From positions 248,001-312,000 of the forward strand of contig NZ_VSEY01000007.1 of the NCBI RefSeq assembly GCF_008086045.1: a DNA stretch of 64,000 nt. Reading direction: 5' to 3'. Positions 25,070-34,894 of this stretch are shown here, one piece after another. Below the pieces are notes generated by a model that ran no database searches, had not been told where the DNA came from, and saw only the letters and a list, made by a program, of their open reading frames with translations. This DNA comes from Nonomuraea sp. PA05. Lineage in GTDB: Bacteria; Actinomycetota; Actinomycetes; Streptosporangiales; Streptosporangiaceae. Numbering within the stretch: the stretch's first letter is position 1; the number at the start of each line of letters is the position of its first letter. A program made the position numbers and the translations under genes.

Positions 25070-26040
25070 GCGCGGGTCTCCGGCACAGGCACGCGCCTGA
25101 TCAGGTCCGTCACCACCTGCTCGGGCAGGCGGCGCTGCCCCTGCGCCTCGACGCTGGGCAGGAGGCGGTGCGCCAGCACGGGGATGGCCAGGTCCTGAAG
25201 GTCGTCAGGGATGACGTAGTCGCGCCCGGCCAGCGCCGCGTGCGCCCGCGCGGCGCGCACGAGCTGCAGCGTGGACCGGGGAGAGGCGCCCAGCCGCAGG
25301 TCGGGGGAGTGGCGGGTGGCCACGACGAGGTCGATGGCGTACTTCTTGACCGCCTGGGAGACGTAGACGCCGCGGACGGCCTCGATGAGCGCGCGCACCT
25401 CCGCCGTCGTCGCCACCGGCTCCAGCTTGTCGAGCGGCGAGGTGCCGCCGTGCACGTCGAGCATCTCCAGCTCGGCGGTCGGCTCCGGGTACCCCATCGC
25501 GACGCGCGCGGTGAAGCGGTCGCGCTGCGCCTCGGGCAGGGGATAGGTGCCCTCCATCTCGATCGGGTTCTGGGTGGCGATCACCATGAACGGCGCGTCG
25601 AGCTGGTACGTGTGCCCGTCCACCGTCACCTGGTGCTCCTCCATGCACTCCAGCAACGCGGACTGCGTCTTGGGGGAGGCACGGTTGATCTCGTCACCCA
25701 CCACGATGTTGGCGAAGACGGGCCCCGGCTTGAATTCGAACTCTCTGGTCTGCTGGTTGTAGGCGCTCACTCCGGTGATGTCGCTGGGCAACAGGTCGGG
25801 GGTGAACTGCACGCGGCGCACCGGGCAGTCGATGGAGCGAGCGAGCGCCTTGGCCAGCATCGTCTTGCCGACACCCGGCACGTCTTCTATCAGTAGGTGG
25901 CCCTCTGCGAGCAAGACGGTCAGCGTGAGGCGCACGGCGTCGCTCTTGCCCTCGATCACCGATTCGATGGCCTGCCGAATCCGGTGGGCTGTGGAGACCA
26001 GCTCGTCGAGCTGGGGAGGGACGTCATGGGTTACTGCCAC
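25066..26040 (-). CDS. MoxR-family AAA+ ATPase
   Basis: 324 residues, with Walker A EDVPGVGKTMLAKALA, Walker B VVGDEINRASPKTQSALLE, sensor 1 MVIATQNPIEMEGTYPLPEA and the arginine-finger region AQRDRF. It acts as a chaperone-like ATPase with the DUF58 protein. Start GTG 26040 gives the usual family N-terminus and has GGAGG 4 nt upstream; ATG 26097 in the same frame, with AAGGAA upstream, would add 19 residues and is a real alternative. Confidence 0.92.
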   Translation of the reverse strand: MAVTHDVPPQLDELVSTAHRIRQAIESVIEGKSDAVRLTLTVLLAEGHLLIEDVPGVGKTMLAKALARSIDCPVRRVQFTPDLLPSDITGVSAYNQQTREFEFKPGPVFANIVVGDEINRASPKTQSALLECMEEHQVTVDGHTYQLDAPFMVIATQNPIEMEGTYPLPEAQRDRFTARVAMGYPEPTAELEMLDVHGGTSPLDKLEPVATTAEVRALIEAVRGVYVSQAVKKYAIDLVVATRHSPDLRLGASPRSTLQLVRAARAHAALAGRDYVIPDDLQDLAIPVLAHRLLPSVEAQGQRRLPEQVVTDLIRRVPVPETRA

Positions 26041-26419
26041 CAGGCCTCCATGAGAAGTGCGACGGCTGTCCCGGTACGGTGCCTTTGCGGGAGCCATGCC
26101 ATTCCTTTTCCATTGTCTGTACGACCCTACGACGCTGCGGGTTCTTGAGCGACATTTGCGGATATTCCAGCGAACACCGGCAAAGTTCCTGTTCTTGTGG
26201 CATAGCAGTGCGAATCCAGTGACACACCGGACCCCGCGGGGCGCCCCACTTTCCTCCACCCGGAGCCCCCCTCGCCCCCGCAGCCCCTGTTTCCACGGCG
26301 TTCCGAACCCTCGACACGCCCATGAGGGTTGACCCCCGGCTGCCCGCCCCCCACCCCGCCCCATCGCTCTGACCTGCGGTAACGCAACGGAAACCGATGA
26401 TGAAGACGGTTCGAATCAG
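26041..26419. other. Divergent intergenic region between moxR and mraZ
   Basis: About 380 nt carrying no supportable gene. It includes the moxR leader (with an alternative ATG at 26097) and GC-rich sequence of low complexity near 26240-26370. The mraZ promoter begins at 26420. Confidence 0.5.
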
Positions 26420-26462
26420 TTGACGGTGGGGAGAAGTGGAGTATGGTGGTGCGCAGTGGAGA
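26420..26462 (+). promoter_or_regulatory. mraZ promoter with four MraZ-type direct repeats
   Basis: TTGACG (26420-26425) and TATGGT (26442-26447) with 16-nt spacing form a good promoter. GTGG recurs exactly every 10 nt, at 26426, 26436, 26446 and 26456 (GTGGGGA, GTGGAGT, GTGGTGC, GTGGAGA). Autoregulation by MraZ through helically phased TGGGN-type direct repeats is known in other bacteria, and these boxes overlap the spacer, the -10 and the likely start site, so MraZ should repress the dcw cluster here. Confidence 0.85.
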
Positions 26463-26512
26463 GCCCGGTGCACCAGCGCTGAGCGCTTCACGAGGCACGG
26501 GAGGTGGGGCCG

Positions 26513-26944
26513 ATGTTCCTCGGCACCCATCAACCGCGTCTGGACGACAAGGGACGGCTGTTCCTGCCGGCTAAGTACCGTGAGGAGCTGGCGGAGGGTC
26601 TTGTGATCACCAAAGGCCAGGAGCGATGCCTCTACGTGTTTCCCGTGGAGGAGTTCCAGCGCATAACCGAGGCTCTCAGCACCGCCCCGGTCACCGCCAA
26701 GGCGGTGCGTGACTACAGCCGCGTCTTCTTCGCCAGCGCGTCCGACGAGACACCAGACAAGCAAGGGCGCATCACGATCCCGCAGAGTCTCCGCCAGTAC
26801 GCGGGGCTGGAGCGTGACTGCGTCGTCATCGGGGCCAACACCCGGCTGGAGATCTGGGACGCACAGGCCTGGGACACCTATCTCAGCGCGCAGGAGCAGG
26901 CGTTTTCCGAGCTGTCGGAGGAGGTGCTGCCAGGGATCTTGTAG
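26513..26944 (+). CDS. mraZ: Transcriptional regulator MraZ
   Basis: 143 residues with two AbrB-like swapped-hairpin domains: [18 protein letters not shown] and [19 protein letters not shown]. First gene of the dcw cluster and expected autorepressor through the GTGG repeats upstream. ATG 26513 gives the standard MFLGTH start and has GGGAGG 8 nt upstream; a GTG at 26504 is within the ribosome site. About 220 nt separate it from rsmH. Confidence 0.96.
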   Translation: MFLGTHQPRLDDKGRLFLPAKYREELAEGLVITKGQERCLYVFPVEEFQRITEALSTAPVTAKAVRDYSRVFFASASDETPDKQGRITIPQSLRQYAGLERDCVVIGANTRLEIWDAQAWDTYLSAQEQAFSELSEEVLPGIL

Positions 26945-27166
26945 TGACCACGGTCGATCCGTCGGCGATGTCGTTCGGCGAGGTCTCCACCCGCAACCAC
27001 TGTCCGCCAACTGATGCACCTTCCCCGGTGTCAGATGGCGGGCGTCCACGAAGAGGGTGCGGATGGGGACCTGGCCGGGCGGCTCCGGGTGGGGACCCAG
27101 GAAGGACCGGCGAAACGATCGGTGAACGCGTCAACCGCGAGCAAGGACGCGAGAGGGGGGTTGGAG

Positions 27167-28132
27167 ATGAGTGACGACGTCGGCACCGGCGGTCACGTTC
27201 CGGTGATGCTCGAACGCGTTCTGGAGCTGCTCGGCCCGGCGCTCTCCGGGCCCGCTCCCGTCGTCGTCGACGCCAACCTCGGCCTCGGCGGCCACTCGGA
27301 GGCCCTGCTCGCCGCCCACCCAGGGCTGCATCTGATCGGGATCGACCGCGACCCCTTCGCCATCGACTTCTCCACGCGCAGGCTGGCCCCCCATGCCGAC
27401 AGGATCACCCTCGTCCACGCGTCCTCCGCCGACCTGGCCGACGTGCTCGCCCGCACGGGGCGCACCGCCATCGACGGGGCGCTGTTCGACCTGGGCGTCT
27501 CCTCGCCGCAGCTCGACGAGGCGGAGCGCGGGTTCGCCTATTCCTATGACGCGCCGCTCGACATGCGCATGGACACCTCGCAGGAGCTGACGGCCGAGCA
27601 GGTGGTCAACACCTACGACGCCGCCGACCTGACGCGCATCCTGCGCGTCTACGGCGAGGAGAGATTCGCTCCGCGTGTCGCGGGCCTCATCATCAAGGAA
27701 CGGGCCAAAGAGGCAATAACGTCTACGAAGCGGCTGGCGGACATCGTCCGCGATGCGATCCCCGCCGCGACCCGGCGCACCGGGGGAAACCCGGCCAAAC
27801 GGACTTTTCAGGCGCTGCGCATCGAGGTGAACGCGGAGCTGTCCGCCCTGGAGGCGGCGCTCCCCGCGGCACTCGACGCGCTGGTGCTCGGTGGGCGAGT
27901 CGTCGTGCTCTCCTACCACTCACTGGAGGACCGGCTCACCAAGCAGGCCCTCACGGCGCGAACCAGGGACACCAGCCCACCCGGGCTGCCCGTCCCGCTA
28001 CCGGCTCACCAGCCGAGGTTCCGCCTGCTGACGAGGGGAGCGGAGCTCCCAAGCGACGAAGAGCTCGCCCGCAACCCGCGGGCGGCCTCGGCCCGGCTAC
28101 GGGCGGCAGAGAGGATCCGTGTTGACGACTGA
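27167..28132 (+). CDS. rsmH: 16S rRNA m4C1402 methyltransferase RsmH
   Basis: 321 residues: [13 protein letters not shown], motif [39 protein letters not shown], and [14 protein letters not shown], the latter two characteristic of RsmH/MraW. Methylates N4 of C1402 in the ribosomal decoding site. ATG 27167 follows AGGGGGG with 6-7 nt spacing; the open frame up to 27014 is considered leader. The end overlaps ftsL by 14 nt. Confidence 0.95.
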   Translation: MSDDVGTGGHVPVMLERVLELLGPALSGPAPVVVDANLGLGGHSEALLAAHPGLHLIGIDRDPFAIDFSTRRLAPHADRITLVHASSADLADVLARTGRTAIDGALFDLGVSSPQLDEAERGFAYSYDAPLDMRMDTSQELTAEQVVNTYDAADLTRILRVYGEERFAPRVAGLIIKERAKEAITSTKRLADIVRDAIPAATRRTGGNPAKRTFQALRIEVNAELSALEAALPAALDALVLGGRVVVLSYHSLEDRLTKQALTARTRDTSPPGLPVPLPAHQPRFRLLTRGAELPSDEELARNPRAASARLRAAERIRVDD

Positions 28133-28943
28133 GCAGGAGACCGGCAAGGGTGCGCCCGGCCGCCGCGCCGTGCCCAAGACGGGCACCCGCCGCTCGGCGA
28201 CCACGCACCAGCCCAAGCCGCGTCCCCGTCCCGACGCGCGGCGCGAGGCCGAGGCCAAGCGCTCGGCCGCCGAGCAGGCGCGCGCCGAGGCCGCCGGGAG
28301 GCGGCCGGCCGACGAGCGCGCGCGTGCCGACGCGGACGGCACGACGCCCGCCGCCGGACGCGCGCGGGGGGCCGCCGCCCGCGACGCCGCCGAGCGTGCT
28401 CGTGGCGCCGCTGGTCGTGAGGCGGGTTCGCGGGTGCGGGGTGCCGCCGGTCGGGAGACGGGCGAGCGGGCGCGTGAGGCCGCCGGTCGGGAGACGCCGG
28501 CCGCTGAGCGGTCGCGGGCCACGAGCCGCAGGACGCCGCTCGTCGAGCGGGTACGTGGCCAGGCCGCGGGCAAGCGGCCGGTCGGCGGTCGCCCGCGTGC
28601 CGAGGCCGGGCCGGGCCGTCCCGCGCCGCGGTCCCGTCCCGCGCGCCGGCAGCGGGCGCCGTTCGTGCTGCTCGTCGTCGGGCTGCTCTGCGGCGGCCTG
28701 GTGAGCCTGCTCCTGCTCAACACCATGCTCGCCCAGGACGCCATCACCGACGCCACCCTGCGCCAGGAGATCGCCGAGGCGCGCCTGCAGAACGAGCAGA
28801 TCGACCAGAAGTACCAGCTCAAGACGCAGCCCGAGAACATCGCCGACCTGGCGGAGAAGCAGGGCTACGACCGCGACTGGGACGAGGTCAACAGCTGGAG
28901 CAGCGCCGGTGACCAGGCGAGCCGGGTGGACACGGAGCGGTGA
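28119..28943 (+). CDS. ftsL: FtsL-like divisome protein with long Arg/Ala-rich cytoplasmic tail
   Basis: 274 residues. The C-terminal 95 residues have the FtsL layout: one TM helix (about 181-204, [19 protein letters not shown]) and a short coiled coil ([18 protein letters not shown]) in the periplasmic-side space. In front is an approximately 175-residue cytoplasmic region of Ala, Arg, Gly and Glu with repeated (A/G)AGRE motifs, far longer than the usual tail. Position between rsmH and ftsI supports the call. GTG 28119 (or TTG 28122) has AGAGAGGA upstream; the gene ends with GTGA overlap into ftsI. Low-level conservation makes the name contextual. Confidence 0.85.
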   Translation: MLTTEQETGKGAPGRRAVPKTGTRRSATTHQPKPRPRPDARREAEAKRSAAEQARAEAAGRRPADERARADADGTTPAAGRARGAAARDAAERARGAAGREAGSRVRGAAGRETGERAREAAGRETPAAERSRATSRRTPLVERVRGQAAGKRPVGGRPRAEAGPGRPAPRSRPARRQRAPFVLLVVGLLCGGLVSLLLLNTMLAQDAITDATLRQEIAEARLQNEQIDQKYQLKTQPENIADLAEKQGYDRDWDEVNSWSSAGDQASRVDTER

Positions 28944-31618
28944 GGGAATCAGGCGGCAAGGGGCAGGGTCCCGGCCGCGGCGCTGGCGGCGCCGGCTCTC
29001 AAGGAGGGCCCGGCGCCGCTCGTCGTACGCCGGGAGGTCCGGGGCGGGCGGGGCGCCAAGGCGGCGCCTCACGCTCCGACGGGGGGCGTTCGGACGGCAC
29101 CGGCCGTCCCGCGTCGCCCGAGAACCCGCCGCGACGGCCGCGCGACCCCCTCGACCTGCCGTTCGGACGTGACACGTTCGGGCGCGACGACGAGCGTGAC
29201 CGGCCTGGGCGTGACTCCGGGGACGAGGGGCGCGGGCGGTCCCGCCAGGATCCGGCGGACGACGCGCGCGGGCGGTCGCGTTCCCGCGACGAACGGTCCG
29301 GGGGCCGGTCGCGGGGGGACACCGGTGACGGCACCCGCAGGCGGCCCCAGGACGACGGTGAGCGCCCGAGGGGGCGTGATGAGGACGAGCGGCTCAGAGG
29401 GCGCGTGCAGGGGCGCGACGACCGCGGGCGCGGCCGGGCGGGCGACCGGGCCGACGACCGCACGCGTGGCCGCGCCGCCGAGCGGCCGGACGAGCGTGGG
29501 CGCAACCGCGAGGGCGAGCGGTCGGACGACCGTGCGCGCGGTCGCGCCGGTGAACGGCCCGGCGAGGGTGCGCGCGGTCGCGCCGGTGAACGGCCCGGCG
29601 ACGGTGCGCGTGGTCGTGCGAGCGACAGGGCCGATGGGCGAGGTCGTGCGGGCGATCGGGCCGACGACCGGCAGGCCGGTTCGCGGAGTGCCGGGTCCGG
29701 TGGTGGCGCGGCTCGCGGGGCGGGAGCGCGGCGGGAGTCAGGGCCGCAGCGCCGTACCCCGTCAGGAAGCCCGCGACCGGAGCCGCACGAGCGGCCGGCG
29801 CGCGAGCGGGTGGCGCCCCGGGGCGGGGACGTGCCGCCGCCCAGAGGGCCGCGCAGGCCACCGCCCAGGCCGCCGCGCCCCCCGCTGGTGCTGCGGCTGG
29901 GCAGCCCGCGCAGGCGGATCAACTTCGGCCTGATCGGCATGACGTTCATCCTGTCGATCTTCGCCGGCAGGCTGATCCAGATGCAGGGCCTCGATTCGAA
30001 GGTGTACGAGGCCGCAGCCGCCGACCAGCGCCAGCACACCGAGACGATCCCCGCCAAGCGCGGCTCGATCACCGACGTCAACGGCCACGACCTGGCCGTC
30101 ACCGTCGAGGCCCGCGAGGTGTCGATCGACCCGACCAAGGTGCCGGCCGACGTGCGCGCGAAGGCCGCCGCGATCCTGGCCCAGCAGCTCGGCAAGAGCG
30201 AGCAGGAGATCGCCGCGAAGCTGGCCAGGACGGGCACCCACTACCAGCTCCTGGCCAGGGACGTCGATCCCGTGGTGGCCACGCGCCTGCTGCAGGGGCC
30301 GGTGCCGGCGCTGTCGGCGAAGAAGACGTACAAGCGGCTGTATCCGGCGGGTGAGCTGGCGGGCAGCCTGATCGGGTTCGTCGGCGACGAGGGCAACGGC
30401 CTCGGCGGCATGGAGCAGGCCAGGAACTCGCTGCTGGCCGGGCGCGACGGCGAGCAGCGGGTGGAGACCGGCCGCGACGGCCAGCGCATCCCGATGACGA
30501 GCAGCCAGCGCACCGCGCCCGTGGACGGGCAGGACGTGCGGCTGACGATCGACCGCGACATCCAGTGGGCCGCGCAGAAGTCGATCGGCGAGCAGGTGCG
30601 CAAGTCCGAGGCCGACAGCGGCACCGTGATCGTCATGGACGTGCGGACGTCGCAGATCGTCGCCATGGCCAACGCCCCCGAGCTCGACCTGAACAACTGG
30701 CGCAAGGCCCCCGCGTCCCGTTACTCGAACAAGGCCGCCGCCGACGTGTTCGAGCCTGGCAGCACCAACAAGGTGATCACCGCCGCCGCCGCGCTGGAGG
30801 CCAAGGCGGTGACGCCCGACACGGTGTACCAGGTGCCCGACCGGATCAGGTGCGCCGACCAGGTGCTGCGTGACGCGCACGCGCACAAGGTGGAGGCGCT
30901 GACGTTCCGTCAGGCGATGGCGCAGTCCAGCAACGTGGCCACCGTCATGGCGGCGCGCAAGGTGGGCAGCCAGAAGCTGTACGAGATGCTGAAGGCGTTC
31001 GGGTTCGGCAGCACGCCGGGCGGCGGCGTGCCCAGCGCGGAGGCGGGCCTGCTGCCCGACTACCGCAAGTGGTCGGGCAGCCAGAGCTGTACGGTCGCCT
31101 ACGGGCAGGGCGTCTCGGTGACCGCGTTGCAGATGGCCAGCGTCTACCAGACGATCGCCAACGGCGGCGTGCGGATCGAGCCGCAGATCGTGGCGGGCAC
31201 GACGGACGCCACGGGCAGGTTCGTCCCGGCTCCCGCAGGCAAGCAGACCAGAGTGGTGAGCGAGACGACGGCCGAGGAGATCGCGACGATGCTGGAGAGC
31301 GCGGTGGGCGAGGAGGGCACGGGCCAGCTCGCCGCCATCGACGGTTACCGGGTCGCGGGCAAGACCGGCACCGCCAACCGCTACGATGCCGAACTCGGCC
31401 GCTACGAGGGCTACACCGCCTCGTTCGTCGGCTTCGCCCCGGCGGACGATCCCAGGCTGGTGGTGCTCTCAGTGGTGCAGAACCCGAAGAATGGCCATTT
31501 CGGGGGCGAGTTGGCGGCCCCTGTCTTCAAGGATGTGATGACGTTCGCCATCAAGAGCAAGAAGATTCCTCCCACAGGCTCCGCCGCGCCGACGGTGCGT
31601 ACGCGCGCCGGACAGTGA
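28940..31618 (+). CDS. ftsI: Septal transpeptidase FtsI (PBP3) with long disordered N-terminus
   Basis: 892 residues, about 300 more than usual. Residues 1 to about 325 are Arg/Gly/Asp-rich with recurring GERP-, RGRAG- and DDR-type units; then comes a TM helix (about 329-347), the dimerisation domain, and a transpeptidase domain with SxxK in EPGSTNK (Ser near 608), SSN (near 664) and AGKTGTAN (near 808). It cross-links septal peptidoglycan together with FtsW. GTG 28940 overlaps ftsL (GTGA). The extra N-terminus is on the cytoplasmic side, as is that of FtsL. Confidence 0.95.
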   Translation: MRESGGKGQGPGRGAGGAGSQGGPGAARRTPGGPGRAGRQGGASRSDGGRSDGTGRPASPENPPRRPRDPLDLPFGRDTFGRDDERDRPGRDSGDEGRGRSRQDPADDARGRSRSRDERSGGRSRGDTGDGTRRRPQDDGERPRGRDEDERLRGRVQGRDDRGRGRAGDRADDRTRGRAAERPDERGRNREGERSDDRARGRAGERPGEGARGRAGERPGDGARGRASDRADGRGRAGDRADDRQAGSRSAGSGGGAARGAGARRESGPQRRTPSGSPRPEPHERPARERVAPRGGDVPPPRGPRRPPPRPPRPPLVLRLGSPRRRINFGLIGMTFILSIFAGRLIQMQGLDSKVYEAAAADQRQHTETIPAKRGSITDVNGHDLAVTVEAREVSIDPTKVPADVRAKAAAILAQQLGKSEQEIAAKLARTGTHYQLLARDVDPVVATRLLQGPVPALSAKKTYKRLYPAGELAGSLIGFVGDEGNGLGGMEQARNSLLAGRDGEQRVETGRDGQRIPMTSSQRTAPVDGQDVRLTIDRDIQWAAQKSIGEQVRKSEADSGTVIVMDVRTSQIVAMANAPELDLNNWRKAPASRYSNKAAADVFEPGSTNKVITAAAALEAKAVTPDTVYQVPDRIRCADQVLRDAHAHKVEALTFRQAMAQSSNVATVMAARKVGSQKLYEMLKAFGFGSTPGGGVPSAEAGLLPDYRKWSGSQSCTVAYGQGVSVTALQMASVYQTIANGGVRIEPQIVAGTTDATGRFVPAPAGKQTRVVSETTAEEIATMLESAVGEEGTGQLAAIDGYRVAGKTGTANRYDAELGRYEGYTASFVGFAPADDPRLVVLSVVQNPKNGHFGGELAAPVFKDVMTFAIKSKKIPPTGSAAPTVRTRAGQ

Positions 31619-31640
31619 CCAGGGAAGGTACGCTCTCGCC

Positions 31641-33188
31641 GTGCGTCCCCCGTCGTCTATGCGTCCCACGACCAGCCCGCCTCGCCCGCTGACCGGGCTC
31701 GCGACCATGCTCGACGCCGATTCGGGCACCTCGCGATCACCGCATGCCGCGCTGACAGGCGTCACCATCGACAGCCGCAACGTCAGACGCGGCGACCTGT
31801 ACGTCGCGCTGCCCGGTAACCGGGTGCACGGCGCCACCTTCGCCGCCGACGCGATGGCGGGCGGGGCGGTGGCCGTGCTCACCGACCGCGCCGGCCGCGA
31901 CGCCGCCGTGGCCACCGGGCTGCCCGTGCTCATCGTGCCCGACCCGCGCGCGCTGCTCGGGCAGATCTCCTCCTGGGTGTACGGGCAGCCGGCCCACGAC
32001 ATCCAGGTGCTCGGCGTCACGGGCACCAGCGGCAAGTCCACCACCACGTTCATGCTGGAGGCGGGCCTGCGGGCCGCCGGGCACCGGGCGGGGCTGGTGG
32101 GCGGCGTCGAGATCCACGCGGGAGACCTGCGCTTCCAGCCCACGCTGACCACCCCGGAGGCCAGCGACCTGCACGGCCTGTTCGCGCTGATGCGCGAGGA
32201 GGGCGTCACCGCGGCCGCCATGGAGGTCTCCAGCCACGCGCTCGCGCTCGGCAGGGTCGACGGCCTCTACTACGACGTCGCCCTGTTCACGAACCTGTCG
32301 CAGGACCACCTCGACTTCCACAAGGACTTCGAGGACTACTTCGCTACCAAGGCGAAGCTGTTCCAGCCGGAGCTGAGCCGCGCCGGGGTGACGAACTTCG
32401 ACGACCGCTACGGGCGGGAGCTGCTGGACCTGGCGAAGGTGCCGATGACCACGTTCTCGGCGCTGGGCGACCCGGCGGCCGAGTGGCGGGCGGTGGACGC
32501 CAGGCTCGGCTCCGACGGCAGCGTCTTCCGGGTGGTCGGGCCGGGCGGCGTCGAGGCCGACGCGAGCGTGGCGCTGCCGGGCCCGTTCAACGTGGCCAAC
32601 GCGCTCGGCGCGATCGTCACGCTCGTCGAGGCCGGGGTGCCGCTGCACACGGCCGTGCACGGCGTCGGCGGGCTGACCGGGGTGCCGGGGCGCATGCAGC
32701 GCGTCACGGGCGCGCAGGACGACTTCCAGGCCGTCGTGGACTACTCCCACAAGCCGGGCGCCGTGGAGTCGGTGCTGCGCTCGCTGCGTACGGTCACGAA
32801 CGGCACGCTGACGATCGTGCTCGGCTGCGGCGGCGACCGCGACAAGGGCAAACGACCCATCATGGGCGAGATCTCCGCCGAGCTGGCGGATGTGGCCATT
32901 TTCACGAGCGACAACCCCCGCTCGGAGGATCCGCTGGCCATCCTCGCGACGATGATGGAGGGAGCGCTCCGCGTTCCGCAGCACGACCGCGCTCATGTGA
33001 TCATTGAGCCCGACCGCGCGGCCGCCATCGGCCTGGCGATCGCCAGGGCCGGGCGCGGCGACGTGATCGTCGTAGCAGGCAAGGGTCACGAGCAGGGCCA
33101 GTACGTTTCAGGCGAGGTGATCCCCTTCGACGACCGCGAAGTGGTCGCCGAAGCGATCGACGCACGCAAGGAAAGCAGGAAGCACTAA
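31641..33188 (+). CDS. murE: UDP-MurNAc-tripeptide synthetase MurE (meso-DAP adding)
   Basis: 515 residues. Motifs: LTGVTIDSRNVRRGD, ATP loop LGVTGTSGKSTTT, EVSSHALALGRVDG, NLSQDHLDFH, and DNPRSEDP, the latter diagnostic for meso-diaminopimelate rather than lysine ligases. It adds residue 3 of the stem peptide. GTG 31641 has no ribosome site but TACGCT (31629-31634) lies 6 nt upstream, so an internal leaderless promoter is possible; ATG 31659 is an alternative start. It overlaps murF by one base. Confidence 0.95.
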   Translation: MRPPSSMRPTTSPPRPLTGLATMLDADSGTSRSPHAALTGVTIDSRNVRRGDLYVALPGNRVHGATFAADAMAGGAVAVLTDRAGRDAAVATGLPVLIVPDPRALLGQISSWVYGQPAHDIQVLGVTGTSGKSTTTFMLEAGLRAAGHRAGLVGGVEIHAGDLRFQPTLTTPEASDLHGLFALMREEGVTAAAMEVSSHALALGRVDGLYYDVALFTNLSQDHLDFHKDFEDYFATKAKLFQPELSRAGVTNFDDRYGRELLDLAKVPMTTFSALGDPAAEWRAVDARLGSDGSVFRVVGPGGVEADASVALPGPFNVANALGAIVTLVEAGVPLHTAVHGVGGLTGVPGRMQRVTGAQDDFQAVVDYSHKPGAVESVLRSLRTVTNGTLTIVLGCGGDRDKGKRPIMGEISAELADVAIFTSDNPRSEDPLAILATMMEGALRVPQHDRAHVIIEPDRAAAIGLAIARAGRGDVIVVAGKGHEQGQYVSGEVIPFDDREVVAEAIDARKESRKH

Positions 33189-34894
33189 TGATCCCGTTGC
33201 CTCTGGCCAGGATCGCCGAGATGACCTCGGGAGCCCTGTCGGGCATGGCCGATCCCCGCGCCGTGGTGCGCGGGCCCGTCGTGATCGACTCGCGGGCCGT
33301 AGAACCGGGATCCCTGTTCGTCGCCATCAAGGGCGCGCGGGTCGACGGTCACGACTACGCCGCGCAGGCCATCCGGGCCGGAGCCGTCGCCGTGCTGGCC
33401 TCCAGGCCGGTCGAGGCGCCCGCGGTGATCGTGCCCGACACCGCCGCCGCGCTGGCCGAGCTGGCCGCCGCGCAGGTCCGCATGCTGTCGAACGTCACCG
33501 TCATCGGCGTGACCGGCTCGGCCGGCAAGACCAGCACCAAGGACCTGCTCGCCCGGCTCACCGCCAGGATCGGCGCCACCGTCGCGCCCAAGGGCAGCTT
33601 CAACAACGAGCTCGGCCACCCCCTGACCGTGCTGCGCGCCGACCTCGACACCCGGTACATGGTGCTTGAGCTGGCCGCCCGCAACATCGGCCACATCAAG
33701 GACCTGACGCGCATCGCGCCGCCGCAGATCGGCGTCGTGCTCAACGTCGGCACCGCGCACCTCGGCGTGTTCGGCGGCAAGGAGGCCATCGCCAAGGCCA
33801 AGGGCGAGCTGGTCGAGGCGCTGCCGCGCTCCGGCGTGGCCGTACTGAACGCCGACGACCCGCTGGTGCGCGGCATGGCCTCGCGCACCGAGGCGCGCGT
33901 CACCTACTACGGGCGCGGCGAGCAGGCGTCCATCAGGGCCGAAGGGGTCGTCGTCGACGCGCGCGGGCGCGCCTCGTTCACCCTGCGCACCCCCTCGGGG
34001 GCCGCGCACGTCTCGCTGCAGCTGTACGGGGAGCACGCCGTCGAGAACGCGCTCGCCGCGGCCGCGGCCGGGTACGAGCTGGGCCTTCCCGTCGCGACCA
34101 TCGCCGAGGAGCTGTCGGAGGCCACCCCGCGCAGCCGGTGGCGGATGGAGGTCACCGACCGGGCCGACGGGGTGACCGTCGTGAACGACGCCTACAACGC
34201 CAACCCCGACTCCATGAAGGCGGCCTTCTCCGCGTTCGAAATGCTCGGGAAGGGGCGGCGGCGCTTCGCGGTCATCGCGGCGCTGCGCGAGCTGGGCGAG
34301 GACGGGCCCGCGCTCAACGCCGAGCTCGGGCGGCTCGCCGGTGGGGCGGGGCTGGCGGGGCTCATCGTCGCAGGGCCCGACGCCGAGCCGGTGCTGGCCG
34401 GCGCGCACGCCGCCGTCCAGGAGCGCGTGGCCCAGGCGGGTCCCGGCGCGCCGCTGCCCGGCCCCCAGGGGGCGGTGCCCGGTGCTCATGGGCCGGTGCC
34501 GCACGGTCAGGTGCCGCGCAGTCAGGTGCCGTCCGGCGGGCCGGGGTGGCAGGCTCCCGACGGCGCGCCGGCGTGGCAGGCGCCGCAGGGCGGCGGGCCC
34601 CACGTGGCCGGGCCTCAGGTGGGCGGGCCTCAGGCGGGCGGGCCGCACGCAGGCGGGCCTCAGGCGGGCGGGCCGCAGGTGGGCGGGCCGTATGTGGGAG
34701 GGCCGCCTCCGGGAGCGCCCGCGCAGCCCGGTTACGGGCAGCCGACGCGGATCGTGCACGTGCCCGACGCCGAGTCGGCCGCGGCCGAGCTGGCCGGGTG
34801 GCTGCGCCCCGGTGACGCGGTGCTGATCAAGGGCCCGAGGGCCATGGGCCTGGAGCGGACGGCCGAGCTCGTGCTCGGGGGTGCCCCCCAGTGA
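33188..34894 (+). CDS. murF: UDP-MurNAc-pentapeptide synthetase MurF with low-complexity insert
   Basis: 568 residues, about 100 above normal. It has the expected N-terminal [18 protein letters not shown] loop [25 protein letters not shown] and [16 protein letters not shown], and ligates D-Ala-D-Ala to the tripeptide. In the C-terminal domain, between AVQERV and [16 protein letters not shown], residues about 417-518 are Pro/Gly/Gln-rich and include seven pentapeptide repeats. The conserved C-terminal end ([15 protein letters not shown]) resumes afterwards, so this is an insertion in frame, not a frameshift. GTGA overlap with mraY. Confidence 0.95.
   Translation: MIPLPLARIAEMTSGALSGMADPRAVVRGPVVIDSRAVEPGSLFVAIKGARVDGHDYAAQAIRAGAVAVLASRPVEAPAVIVPDTAAALAELAAAQVRMLSNVTVIGVTGSAGKTSTKDLLARLTARIGATVAPKGSFNNELGHPLTVLRADLDTRYMVLELAARNIGHIKDLTRIAPPQIGVVLNVGTAHLGVFGGKEAIAKAKGELVEALPRSGVAVLNADDPLVRGMASRTEARVTYYGRGEQASIRAEGVVVDARGRASFTLRTPSGAAHVSLQLYGEHAVENALAAAAAGYELGLPVATIAEELSEATPRSRWRMEVTDRADGVTVVNDAYNANPDSMKAAFSAFEMLGKGRRRFAVIAALRELGEDGPALNAELGRLAGGAGLAGLIVAGPDAEPVLAGAHAAVQERVAQAGPGAPLPGPQGAVPGAHGPVPHGQVPRSQVPSGGPGWQAPDGAPAWQAPQGGGPHVAGPQVGGPQAGGPHAGGPQAGGPQVGGPYVGGPPPGAPAQPGYGQPTRIVHVPDAESAAAELAGWLRPGDAVLIKGPRAMGLERTAELVLGGAPQ
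34595..34699 (+). repeat. Seven 15-bp tandem repeats inside murF
   Basis: Units start at 34595, 34610, 34625, 34640, 34655, 34670 and 34685. They encode [30 protein letters not shown] and GPYVG. The reading frame is kept and the units differ at third positions and at residue 3 and 4, so the array is somewhat aged. A Pro/Gln-rich, non-repeated stretch precedes it from 34440. Confidence 0.9.
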
